Positions 1 through 9,342 are shown, counted from the stretch's first letter. The stretch is DNA of 23,110 nucleotides from Chromera velia (GCA_018398765.1 JAHBMJ010000087.1:35068-58177), one strand, 5' to 3'. Notes: generated by a model not told the origin, from the letters alone. Numbers and translations are program-made.

Positions 1-151
1 GTGTTGCCGACACAAAAGTGATTGTATATATGTCAACAAACAACACCAAAAGCGTTGAAGAGTCGATCGACGAGACTTCCTCTCTTCCACCGGACGTCAC
101 CCAGGAATTGATGGCATCTTTGAAGGACCCAGCAATGTCCAGAAACCAGCT
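1..151 (+). CDS. Partial exon at left window edge, unknown protein
   Basis: Frame 3 is open from the window edge to position 152 and reads like coding sequence, with acidic and Ser/Thr-rich residues (for example EESIDETSSLPPDVTQELM). There is a Met at 30. The frame runs into CAGCT followed by GTAAGT at 152-157, a strong canonical splice donor, so I read it as an exon ending at 151 in phase 2. The same place also gives an in-frame TAA at 153-155, so it could instead be the true C-terminus. I found no convincing next exon downstream. Product not recognised. The frame does not need the Met at 30 as start, because it stays open upstream. Confidence 0.4.
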
Positions 152-240
152 GTAAGTATATCGATATGAGGCATGGTATGTATCGATCTAAAAAGTGACG
201 TTAGCTTTATACAGTACGCACAGAAAAGCGCGATCTGTCC

Positions 241-370
241 ACGTGTGCATGCATGTTGCATGCTATGCATCGGGTGCATCTGACGAACGCGTGCATGCCG
301 GCCCGGGGCCAATCGGGGCCATGCATGTCCGCGCGGCCGTGGCCGTGTGGGGCCGGCCGCGCGGGGGATC
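241..370. repeat. GC-rich island built from TGCATG and GGCC words
   Basis: A GC-rich block stands in AT-rich non-coding DNA. It is made mostly of a few short palindromic words: GCATGC at 247, 258 and 293, ATGCAT, GGCC and CGCGCGGCC. Open frames cross it on both strands, but they look like products of the base composition. A similar block lies at 22960-23064. No long shared sequence was seen, only shared words. Confidence 0.45.
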
Positions 371-1071
371 TTGCAATTCTCTTCTGCAGGGTGCACATGA
401 AAGTTCGCTAAGGTTCGCCTATGTTCGCGCATTTCACATCCTCTTTTGGTCCTTTTTTCAATTGCTGCGAGAGTGTGTGCAAAGATTAATCTGCTCTGTC
501 TTGCATGTCAAATATGATTTTTTAAGGGTTCGTGGATTTTCCTGGATGCTACATATGTTCGGTTCAATTAATACTCCCGTAAGGGCACATCATTTGTTTT
601 CTTTTATTTTGCATTATTTGTTTTTTTTCCTGTGCGGTCGATCTTACAAAACTTAGGCCTTACTATGTTTTTTACTCTAGCTCTCGCTCAGACTAGCTCG
701 AGCTCTCTGGTCTGGCGCCAGACTAGGTACTAGACTGATTTTGAGGGGCCGAACTGGGGCTAGATGTGAACGTTAGAAAAAAAAGATACCAATTAGGACT
801 GGATTATTAGGTTTTTAACAGAATTTTCTTTTTTTTTTTCTTTTTTAATGTGGGAAGCCTACTAAAGCCCTATCGAATGTTTGCTAGACTGTTTGCCAGT
901 CATGGTGTATGACATATTACGTATATATATATATATACTATACAGACTTACGTATAGATTAGTATTTTTGTTTAATAATAGCCTGGCCGTTAATAAGTGC
1001 ATAGTCAATTTTTACAGTATAAAAAACTTTCATCTAAAAAATTGGAGTTTCTTTACATAAACATGAATCAA
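371..1071. other. Non-coding stretch with palindromes and A/T tracts
   Basis: No convincing gene is visible. The stretch holds a perfect 14-base palindrome GTCTGGCGCCAGAC at 710-723, the palindrome AGCTCGAGCT at 695-704, T- and A-runs at about 778-846, and a short TA repeat at 921-938. It lies downstream of the minus-strand gene that ends at 1072. Confidence 0.5.
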
Positions 1072-2832
1072 TCAGTCAACAAGAAAAGACTGGCCCCTTT
1101 TCCTATCCTCCTGCATTCTGAATCCAATTTTCTGTTCCTCTACACACTTCTCCTTCCTCTCCTTCTCCGCCCGTTCCAACCCCTTCTGCTCTTCCACGCC
1201 AATCTCAGATGGGTGTGATGAAGGCTTTTTTAAAGCCGAAGAGACAGAAGGCCGCCCGGCGCAGTTAATCCACTTGGGGAGAAGGGGGTTGCAGTTACAT
1301 GGTTCCACACCCTTCCACCCCCCACGGAAACGCCAGCTTACTGAGGGATCCGGACACGCACTGCCGGTGCTGCTCTTTTCCTGATGGTGCCTGTCATCTA
1401 GAAGCATAATCTCAAACTTCCTGATTCCGTGCTCTTCATCCATGTTGACAAACTGGATCGTGTTGTACCCCTCTGCTATCAGTTGCTCACTTCCCAGGTC
1501 AGACGGGTAGGTGGGAATCTCTCTGTGAGACTGGAAAACTTTGGTCTTGCCTATGTCTAGGTAGATACCGCTTCCCTTCGACCAGTAGAACCACATGAAC
1601 TGCATACCCCCATCTGGGTCCCCTGTCTCATGCATTACTTCAACCAGCGAGTTGTCGGGAAAACCGTCAGCGAGAGAGAACTGGAGACCGGGAAGCTCCT
1701 CCAAGACGTTATTCGCCTGCATGCATGAGTGCTCAATGGTGAATTCAAGATGAAGTGTATTACCTGATAACTGATCAATCAATCAAATCAGTGTGTGGCG
1801 AATTTAGAAATAAACACTGACACCAAAAGAGAGGCCGGGGATATTCTCCAAGGCTTTATTCGCCTGCCTGGGTAAACAGTGCCATGCAAAGAAATCCGTG
1901 AATCGTCAATTGATATTTCAGAGTATGAGTAAATACGTCACTACGAATCAACACAGATACAACTTGACGGGCTGAGAAGCTCCTCCAAACACTGCGCACC
2001 TGCAGAATTGGCCACACGGAGCGCCGCAAAGGACGAGGATCAAAGGTTCCGTCTTGTACGTAGAGCTCGCCTGCAAGCATTCGATTTATTGCAACACAAC
2101 TAGTATCATGTAGCAACACACTCGTAGTGTCGATTTGGAAGCAGGTTGCATCCACATATGTCGAAATCCTGCATGTGCACACACAGGCAGATTCCAACGC
2201 ACTCCGTCATATCGTACGCTCTGAGCTTGGGACTATTTATTCGCTGCCTGGCCCCAAAGAACAATTCTGCCCATTCCTGCGTGTACGAACACATACGGAG
2301 AGCCTGCAGCGCTCTCCGTGATACCGCGGGCCTGTATATGTTCACACCCCACATGCACACCGCACTGACCCCACAGCACAGGCCGCTCTTCTGCAGGTGG
2401 CTGTTCGCACGCCTGCCACCAGCGCAGAGATTTGTAAGGCTTGACTGCTTTTGCCACATCCTCGGGCAGGCTTTGGGTTTTGAAGTACGTCAGCGTGCGC
2501 ATATCAAAGGGGAACTCCATCGTGTCGATTGAGTAGATCTCCTCAAAGTAGTCCCTCCATTTTGACTGCAGCAGCGAAGCCTTCGTGGGAAAGAACTCGG
2601 ACAGACTCGCCGAAGCCACCAACTGGGTTGTTGGGGGTTGGGGGGGGAAGAAGTTGAAGACAAAGAGCGCGGTGATGGCACCTCCGAAAACGAAAGAGAA
2701 GAGTGCAATTAGAACCACGCAGAAAGGCCTACACGGTGATGCTTTGAATTTCTGCTCTGCAAGCCTGGCAGCTCCACTCTCGTCGTGCAGTGGAGCTATT
2801 CCGGCAGGATGAAGGTCAGTCAAATTAGACAT
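1072..2832 (-). CDS. Type II membrane protein with uncharacterised C-terminal domain (spliced)
   Basis: The proposed start is the Met at 2832 (MSNLTDLHP); the frame is also open from a Met at 2970. The 5' exon codes for a short cytosolic head, one strong membrane segment (CVVLIALFSFVFGGAITALF, about residues 38-58) and a soluble segment ending near KSLRWWQACEQPPAEERP. The last exon begins in phase 0 at 1716, after TGCAG, with ANNVLEELPGLQFSLADG. It carries a compact domain with MWFYWSKGSGIYLDIGKTKV, GYNTIQF and a Cys-containing end RGGWKGVEPCNCN. A charged Glu/Lys-rich tail follows to the stop at 1072. The donor of the 5' exon is unsettled; phase-0 GT sites exist around 2345-2390. The membrane segment and the later cysteines suggest a protein of the secretory route with its C-terminus in the lumen or outside. 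I do not recognise a named family, although the domain looks conserved rather than random. Confidence 0.6.
1683..2000 (-). repeat. Tandem copies of the start of the last exon
   Basis: Three copies of an acceptor plus exon start follow each other on the minus strand. The functional-looking copy starts at 1716 (GCAG then GCGAATAACGTCTTGGAGG, reading ANNVLEELPG). A second starts at 1863 (GCGAATAAAGCCTTGGAGA, reading ANKALENIPGLSFG before a stop). A third starts at 1999 (GTGCGCAGTGTTTGGAGGA, with AQCLEEL in a shifted frame). A weak fourth trace at 2243 (CGAATAAATAG after GGCAG) may belong too. I read them as exon duplications of which only the most 3' copy is intact. Confidence 0.55.
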
Positions 2833-3372
2833 GCTGTATGGGTTCCCTATAAAACTGCAGGTTGCTATTGATTCTGCATGATCACTCGACCCCTCGGGTT
2901 CCCCACACGATATGAATAGCAGGGGCTTCTCGACTGCAGTAACAGATGAACAGGTGACAAAAGCCTGCACGCCAATGAGCTCCCCGACTCGTGCCCGCGG
3001 AGTGATATTGCAAACAGAAGAAGATCAAAGAAAAAGAGTGTTGCCAGGAGGGCTTTTATACACTTGCAGAGACCACCATNNTTTCCGGAGCCAAGATCAC
3101 GAACGCATGCATGCAATAGCGCCAAAATCGCATGCCCCCCGAGGCGATTGAGGGCCCAATGAGGGGACACACGTACCGTGACGTCGCAACCAAGAGTGCA
3201 GCGTCCGACTCTGATTTCGTTGTCTTGCTCGGTTAAGACAGCTGCACAAGCCACGGACAGAACAACTGCAGATTTTCCTCTTAGACGTGCATATGTGTTG
3301 TTTCGCTCCTGCGCATGTTTGAGGGTGTTGCTTTAAATTCGGGCATCAATTGATTGATTCCTTGATCTGACC
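2833..3372. promoter_or_regulatory. Divergent promoter region of the membrane-protein and secreted-protein genes
   Basis: These 540 bases lie between the two head-to-head starts. They hold overlapping GCATGC sites at 3105-3114 (CGCATGCATGCAA) and another at 3130-3135. TGCATGC-type motifs are bound by AP2-domain factors in apicomplexan relatives, which is known biology of those organisms; use here is inferred. Two unresolved bases lie at 3080-3081. No TATA box was identified with confidence. Confidence 0.4.
3080..3081. other. Two unresolved bases (NN)
   Basis: The assembly has two ambiguous bases inside the divergent promoter. They do not affect either coding call. Confidence 0.95.
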
Positions 3373-5226
3373 ATGCGCATAACGGCAGGCTTTGCAGCCG
3401 TGCTGCTGCAGTGCACCCCTTTCTTTGCTCTGGACCTCGATGAGCTCGCGGGAAAGCTAGGAGGTCTAGACCCGTCAAAGGCGAAATTGAGTGTCTCCGA
3501 TTCCTTTAAATTGCCTGACCTTTTCGCAGACAAGGAGGCCGTCTTGAACGCCAAGAGGAGCTGCTTAGAGGCGTTCAAGCTCGGCTGCCCGGCTCCAAGA
3601 GTGCCAATTCTGGACGCTTCAGAGGTTGTCTGCAAGACTGGCACAGAGGGGTCATCGTGCGAAGAGAGCGACTGCTGTCGGTGGTGGATCACTGTGGCTG
3701 AAGGCGCCCCCCCCCCGGACACAACACTCACTTGGTTTTACCAACGTCATGACGAACACGAAAGGCGGATGGGCAGCAGTCCTTACTGACGATACCAATT
3801 TTTTGAGTCGTGTTCAGATCGTTGGGAATTTCCGCCGCGACTTTTCCGGGTCTGAAACCTTCGTGGAGGTGGGGGGTTTTCCAGAAAACCTCAATGCTTT
3901 TTTCGACATTTCCAACCCAGCTGGAAAAGATGCCGCCGGAAAAGTTGCATGGATTCGCGAGAGAGATTTCATTGGTCGCGCGGCTCTTGTCGACGATCAG
4001 TTGATCCTCTCCGCTGGTGACCCGGTAGGTGACAGTAGTGACGTGGTGGGAGAGATTACAGACGTCACCCTGAGTGAGGAAGCAAAGACCTCTGTGGTCT
4101 TCGTGGTGGCCAATGAGACAGAGAATCGGTATGTTGAGCAGGTCACGCTCCCTGGTATGTCTCGAAAGACGCTGCTGCAGCCAGGAGACACAATTGACGG
4201 CATCGCGATAGCCCCGTCGCCCGACGACCAAGTTTATCTTTCCCCGAACGGAAAGCGCTGGCTCACCCAAGCAGTCGACGAAGCCACCGGGCAGGTTGAA
4301 ATGATCGAGAACACGGGGAAGCTGCAAAGACTGGGAGGGGCCATTGTGAGGGAGGGAGACCCAGTCCCTGAGTCTCTTGGCCTCCAGATTCCTGGTCGGT
4401 CGGTCGGTGGTCGGTGTGCATGCATGACGGGAATGGATTTGCGCGGGGATTGGGAGGATGAATTTCCTCGGGTGGCAGGGTCCATTTGTGTGTGTGTGGG
4501 TCGGTGTCTACTGAAACCTCAAGCTTAATGGATGACTGTCATTTGGAAAACACACAGCTCGATGCAGATCGCAAGCAAGCAACTCCTTTAGAAACTACCC
4601 ATCTCATGCCTGTACAGACTTACTTGGTCGAACTCTCGAGAGTCCCTCTACCTCTCTCTTTTTCACCTTTGTCTCTTGGAGTTTGGCAGAAATGCTTTCT
4701 CCAGCTCCAGATTCTTGCAGAATCTTTCTTCCTTCCTTCCTTCCTTCTATCGTCCAACTCCTGTGAATGACTGACTCGATCTAGCTCTACTGTGAATGAA
4801 CCAAATCCAAGAAAGAGAACAAATTGAAATGTGCAGCTAGGCCTGCAGGAACCCGGGTCTGCATGGGGCACGCACAATTTTCACACAATTTTGGAATGTA
4901 CTTGTACGTATATAAGTATATATGTGAATGTATAGTATATGTATACATGTTGTGTGTGTGTGTGTGTGTGTGTGTGTGAGTGAAGATATGTGTACATAAA
5001 CACATATGTATGCATGCATATTGTGCTTGCAGGGACCCTGGTGTGGGGAAGCGGCCGAAGAGGGCCTGCCAAAAAACTAGACATCAACGACAACGGGGAA
5101 ACGATCCTTGGTCTGAATGTGAACAATGGCACGGACGATTTGAGAGTGAGTGAGTTACTGAGTCACCCTTAGCGGGTCACCTGTAGCGGTTGTTGGGTAG
5201 TTTTTCTTTCAGCTATTTGTCCCTCA

Positions 5227-5269
<43 letters not shown>

Positions 5270-6757
5270 TTTTTCTTTCTTTCTTTCTTTCTTTCTTTCT
5301 TTGTTCCGTCCTTCCTTTCTTTCTTTCTTCCTTTCTTTATTCTCTATTTTCCGTCTTTCTCTCTTTTCTTCTTGGAAAGACAATATCTTTCTGTGTTCCT
5401 TCTTCGATTGGTTTCTTATTCTTCTTTCTGTCTTGCAGAGACAAAATAGACGTCGTATGGTATGTGTCTGTCTCTATCTTTCTTTGTTTTTTGTGTTCAG
5501 ACAAGAGGTCACGGGGCGTGTCTGCCTGTTTGCATGTCTGTCTGTCTTTCGGTCGGTCGGTTGGTTTGTCTGTCGGTTTGCATTTATTTGTGTATTTACG
5601 AAGCGCGTGTATCTGCCTTCACTCCAGGCTGTGTTTATGAACGAGAAGCCAGTGTTCCAGGAAGGCGTGACGTGCTTCGACTCTCCCAACACCAACTGCG
5701 ATCTCTTCCTGTTTGGAGAAGTTGAAGCTACGTCTGTCAACATCAACAATGCTGGTGAGTGCTCAACAATGCTGGTGAGTGCGCCTGCTGGGCAAAACCG
5801 AAAGAGATGAAATCTTCTCAGGCTGCCTCCATGCGACTGAATTCGAGTGAACTCTCCTCTTGATCTCTCAACGAGATTTGAGGTCTCATGACAAAAACGC
5901 AATATCCTCTTGATCTCTCAACGAGATTTGAGGTCTCATGACAAAAACCCAATCTCCGTCTGTAGATGTCTTCATGGAAAGAGTCAGCTAGAAGAGAAGT
6001 CTCTTTGTCTCGATCTGCCCGCTTGTGTGACATTTGTAGTATTTTGCCTTCCCAGAAGAGGACTCATTTGAAAAGAGCGTGCTGCACATTCTAAAATGCC
6101 TCATTTGCGATTCATGTGAAAGCTCTCAGTCCGCTTCTTTGGTGTTATGCGCTGCGACACACACGCTCTCGAGCAAGTGCGGTCGGGATCAATGGCTTGA
6201 GGAAACGTACTGCCAGGCGCGTCGCGTAGATTTGTAACCGAAAAAAGAATGGATGCAGTCTCATTCTCACACGTTCATACGGATGAATGTCAACAATGGA
6301 TGGAGGGAACCGCATGAACAAAGGAAGCAAACACTGCGTGTGTTCAGGCGACTGGTGGATGTCACTCGGTTTTACGAACTCTACAGGCGATTCTCTCATA
6401 TTTCAGATAGTTAACGGCATGCCCATCGTCGGCCCGGGGACCGACCTTGACTTGGACGGAGACGGAAGTCTTGATGCCGGGGTTGCGAATACAGGGTCTC
6501 GTTCTGCTCTCAGCGAGCGGTTCAAGGATGGAACCGTGGACCTGATCACCAATCCAAGCTTGTGTGAAGTGGGGGACTATACGTGCTCCAGCGGTGCGGT
6601 CCTCATTGCTTTTACACTCGAGGTTTGTGCATGGCGGGGTGGGAGGGTGGGTGGTTCGGTACCTGCATGCAGGGCAGAGGATTTGTGAACGTTTCCTTCC
6701 GTCTTCCCGCCTCCCCATCCGGTGTTTCTCTGAAAAGACAAAAAGAAATCATATGGT

Positions 6758-6790
<33 letters not shown>

Positions 6791-6816
6791 TGCCTGTCTG
6801 CCTGTCTGCCTGTCTG

Positions 6817-6861
<45 letters not shown>

Positions 6862-6872
6862 CTCTTTCTCTT

Positions 6873-6905
<33 letters not shown>

Positions 6906-6913
6906 GTCTCTCT

Positions 6914-6957
<44 letters not shown>

Positions 6958-7508
6958 GTATGTATGTGTGTGCCACTTTGTCTGTCTGGCTGCCTCCTGT
7001 ATGGTTGCTTTCGTTTCTCTGTCTTTTTCAGCGGTTACTTGCTCGATCACTTCTTTGCCTTGCAAGTCTTTGAAGGCTTCCCAGCTCTCGAGTTTCTACC
7101 TTCCTTTTTGTTTTTTTCACCTGGCTCTTGCTTCTTCCTCTTGCTCGATCACGCCGTTTAGGCATAAAGACCACAGCCACAGTGCTTCTTTCAGATTGCA
7201 CATCTTAATTGCTGCTCTTTCTCTTCTTGAAGGTCCGCAGAAAACGTGCAGGATACCGTCATGGTTCAAGTGGTGTCCACCAAATCGTTTATGCATACTT
7301 CCCCTCCGATTTGTACACGTGCGTGACAAGAGGTCATTTTCTTGCGTCTTAAATATGTCTCGTTGCTTTCATACAGGTGGAAAAAGGCAGCAAGAAAGGC
7401 GTCGACGGGGAAGTGCCTGGCAAGGACGATCCCCTCTTCAAATTCGATGTTTCCTCACTGGGCGACGGACTGTCCGACTGGAACTTAGAGAATGTCTTCA
7501 AAGGATGA
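3373..7508 (+). CDS. Secreted repeat protein, five exons, with apparent frameshift in exon 1
   Basis: Exons are 3373-4394, 5033-5145, 5628-5754, 6348-6622 and 7377-7508. All introns are GT-AG and the phases agree at every junction (1, 0, 1, 0), giving about 555 residues. The start is followed by a signal peptide (MRITAGFAAVLLQCTPFFAL), so the product is probably secreted. Repeated motifs follow: VAEGAPPPD, SAGDPVGD and VREGDPVP, alternating with N-x-x-G strand motifs (NTKGGWAAVL, NDNGETILGL). An Asp-rich loop DLDLDGDGSLDAG (exon 4) could bind calcium. The pattern suggests a beta-rich, perhaps propeller-like fold similar to repeats in secreted bacterial proteins; this is inference. In exon 1 the frame changes by one base between about 3707 and 3735, beside a run of 10 C (3707-3716). 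The C-terminus is DGLSDWNLENVFKG. No named family is assigned. Confidence 0.75.
3707..3735 (+). other. Frame break: C10 run or nearby one-base indel in exon 1
   Basis: Coding sense is in frame 1 up to VAEGAPPPDTTLT (codon 3730) and in frame 2 from GFTNVMTNTKGGW (codon 3734). One surplus base makes the whole spliced gene fit, because 1669 exon bases minus one is divisible by three. The homopolymer of 10 C at 3707-3716 is the usual place for a sequencing or assembly slip. The protein motifs would fit slightly better with the break near 3731-3733. Confidence 0.7.
4395..5032 (+). other. Intron 1 with GGTC and TG microsatellites
   Basis: Donor GTCGGT follows a codon split after its first base; the acceptor is TTGCAG. 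The codon GGG is restored, joining LGLQIP to GTLVWGSG. The donor sits in a GGTC-type repeat (4394-4416) that offers several GT sites 4 bases apart. A TG repeat runs from about 4951 to 4979, near the 3' end. Confidence 0.7.
5230..5342 (+). repeat. Pyrimidine microsatellite in intron 2
   Basis: TC repeats (5230-5260), then a T-run, then TTTC and TTCC repeats, lie inside the 5146-5627 intron on the sense strand. Long open frames across this tract are Ser/Leu/Phe-only artefacts. Confidence 0.9.
5743..5782 (+). repeat. Exact 20-base tandem duplication across a splice donor
   Basis: The unit TCAACAATGCTGGTGAGTGC occurs twice in direct succession and includes the last exon bases plus the donor of intron 3. 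Only the first donor (5755) keeps the frame with exon 4. Use of the second (5775) would add 20 bases and shift the frame. Confidence 0.9.
5855..5953 (+). repeat. 50-base tandem duplication in intron 3
   Basis: Two copies of a 50-base unit starting TCCTCTTGATCTCTCAACG lie back to back at 5855-5904 and 5905-5953. Only one mismatch was seen (5899 versus 5949), so the duplication is recent. Confidence 0.9.
6758..6958 (+). repeat. Composite CCTG / TC / TG microsatellite in intron 4
   Basis: CCTG and TCTG units (about 6758-6820), TC repeats with TTTC interruptions (about 6821-6916) and TG repeats (about 6917-6958) follow each other in the intron 6623-7376. Open frames on both strands here are repeat artefacts. 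Confidence 0.9.
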
Positions 7509-7534
7509 TCGCCACACTGCTGCGTCTTCCGTCG

Positions 7535-7737
7535 TTCCTTCCTTCCTTTCTTCCTCTTTTGTTTTTTCTTTCTTTCTTTCCTTTCTTCTTTTTTTCTTTC
7601 TTTTTTTTCTTTCTTTCATTCTTTCTTTCTTTCTTTCTGTCTGTCTTTCTTTATTTCTTTCTTTCTTTCTTTCTTTCTTCCTTGTTTTCTTCCTTCCTTC
7701 CTTCCTTCCTTCCTTCCGTCCTTCCTTCTCTCTTGCT
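7535..7737 (+). repeat. TTTC / TTCC tract downstream of the secreted-protein gene
   Basis: About 200 bases of nearly pure pyrimidine start 27 bases after the stop codon at 7506-7508. The tract probably lies in the 3' untranslated region or just past it. Nothing else coding is seen here. Confidence 0.9.
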
Positions 7738-8035
7738 CTGTTGCATTCCACGTCTTCCAGATAATTCGTTCCGTGGGAAAGTTGGGGGGGAGGCATTTAG
7801 GATCTGTTATTTGCTTGCCCGGCCTACTTCTGGCAGTTTTTCCTTGATTTCGTTCTCAACTACTTTTGACCCACAAACACTCTATACACTCGACGCCACA
7901 TTGCAACAGTGCAGCAACAGACGGCAACACTCTGGGTTCTACTTCTGCTAGTACTGCCAGTGCTGCGTCTTTGCCCTTCTTAGTAGTAAAGTTCTTACGA
8001 ACTATGTATCACGATTGCGCAACAAAGTGGGACAG
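7738..8035. other. Spacer without a convincing gene
   Basis: An open frame from 7866 contains a Ser/Ala/Thr-rich stretch (GNTLGSTSASTASAAS) that could be an alternative exon of the upstream gene, with a TGCAG acceptor near 7913. Nothing else supports it. Confidence 0.3.
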
Positions 8036-8186
8036 TTGTGACATGTGCCAAATACACTGCCAATTTGTACCAATTCTATATATACATGTAGAAACTTACT
8101 TGGTACAAATTGGGACAAGTTGGGATATGGTGTTTTTTCATGTTTTTTCTTATGTCTTGCTTTTTTTAAAAATACATATGTCACAA
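8036..8186. repeat. Nested inverted repeats, possible MITE-like element
   Basis: A perfect 14-base inverted repeat (CCAATTTGTACCAA at 8060-8073 with its complement at 8100-8113) encloses a 26-base loop. An outer pair TTGTGACAT / ATGTCACAA lies at 8036-8044 and 8178-8186. The block is AT-rich and non-coding. Target-site duplications were not established, so the mobile-element reading is tentative. Confidence 0.4.
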
Positions 8187-8609
8187 GTCTATACACCAAT
8201 CTTGTAGTGTTACATAATCACTTTTAATTTTTAAATTATAATGTTACACCTTGTTTTGTTACACACTTGGCCGGATAAAATCTAGTATATAGAATTTTGC
8301 TAGGAATTTTGATAAATAAATTAGCACATATGCACTATCATTATCATCATTATCGATCATCATCTCCCCCAAGCACTTGCGGCTCTCTCACGGAGTCTCA
8401 CCCCTCTGTACGACACCACATACCCATCTCCTTCTAAGGGTTGCGAGTTTAGTTGCGAGTTTTATATGGTAAGGTCCTAAGGCTTTTGATTAAGCGACGT
8501 TGCACGCTTAGTTGAAAAAAAATAGAAGAAGTTAGATCAATGCCTAGAGGAGAGGGACAAGCATATACCCTAGCACATGCCTTGCAGGAAGGGAAAAAAA
8601 AAAAAAAGC
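8187..8609. other. AT-rich non-coding stretch
   Basis: No gene is seen. There is a short ATTATC-like run at 8337-8360 and a direct duplication of TTGCGAGTTT at 8441-8462. The stretch ends in a run of A before the assembly gap. Confidence 0.5.
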
Positions 8610-8639
8610 GNNNNNNNNNNNNNNNNNNNNNNNNNNNNN
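8610..8639. other. Assembly gap of 30 N
   Basis: The gap is flanked by a run of A (from 8594) on the left and 12 G on the right. Homopolymers on both sides suggest the join itself is uncertain. Confidence 0.95.
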
Positions 8640-8681
8640 GGGGGGGGGGGGAAGCGGATGACAAAGATGCTGTAGTATAAT

Positions 8682-8726
8682 ACACTGGCCGGTATTCCTT
8701 TGCAACCAGCCTTTTGCGGCCAGTGT
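8682..8726. repeat. Hairpin, 9-base perfect stem
   Basis: ACACTGGCC at 8682-8690 pairs with GGCCAGTGT at 8718-8726 around a 27-base loop. The rest of 8640-9342 shows no convincing gene. Confidence 0.5.
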
Positions 8727-9342
8727 TTAAAGGAGAAGACACCTTTTCCTTTAACTCCTTGAAGGACAGGTCTTCGCTTTCTCCTCTCCTTATGCAGGAG
8801 ATGGCAGTTCCGATGCTTAACCACTTGGCAAGTCAAGACGAGTGCAGCGCTCATGCAACCGTCGGGCCGGGAGGGCGAATGACATGTCTCGATCATCAGT
8901 GAGGCAGGGGACAGGACTCCAAAGTCATGATAAAACATAGTCGTCCAGGCACACTAGTACGTACGTCCGTGAAGAGCTTGTAAGGTGGGTTTCCGTTGAT
9001 TTCCTAAGACTTTCATGTGTGTCTTATCGTTTCAATGCATATATATATATATGATGTGTGTCTCTGTTCTTTTAACTCGACTTTTATCTTCACAAAACGG
9101 TTTTTATTGGGAATCTTTTTCGTCTTTTAGATCAAGTTTCTGCTGGCAAAATTCAGCGAAAAACTTCGTTCTATTTCTTCTCAAAAAACCCCATAATGTT
9201 ACCCATTCAGATAATTAGAATTAGATTAACATTGCAAACACTTACAAAAAAGACCGTTTCCCTCCTCTAATTAATCTCTTCAATTCTTTACTCTCTTTTT
9301 TTAAGTCTTTTCATAGAATCTAGCATAGAATTCACTAATAAT

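Noticed and set aside
195-656. 153-residue plus-strand frame and overlapping minus-strand frames
   Set aside because: They cross the GC-rich word island and T-rich DNA, show no domain, and conflict on opposite strands.
3700-3745. Programmed ribosomal frameshift at the C10 run
   Set aside because: No downstream stimulatory structure was evident, and homopolymer miscounting is far more common.
5190-5810. Long plus-strand frame rich in Ser, Leu and Phe
   Set aside because: It is created by the TC/TTTC microsatellite. Only its end (5628-5754) is kept, as a real exon of the secreted-protein gene.
6577-7161. Overlapping long frames on both strands over the CCTG/TC/TG tract
   Set aside because: Their proteins are pure repeat translations (Cys/Leu/Ser/Val or Arg/Glu/Thr/His) and lie in an intron.
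7485-7796. Lys/Glu/Arg-rich frame on the minus strand
   Set aside because: It is the translation of a TTTC tract and has no domain.
8570-8938. Minus-strand frame crossing the assembly gap
   Set aside because: It depends on unknown bases and homopolymers. The remaining part has no recognisable motif.
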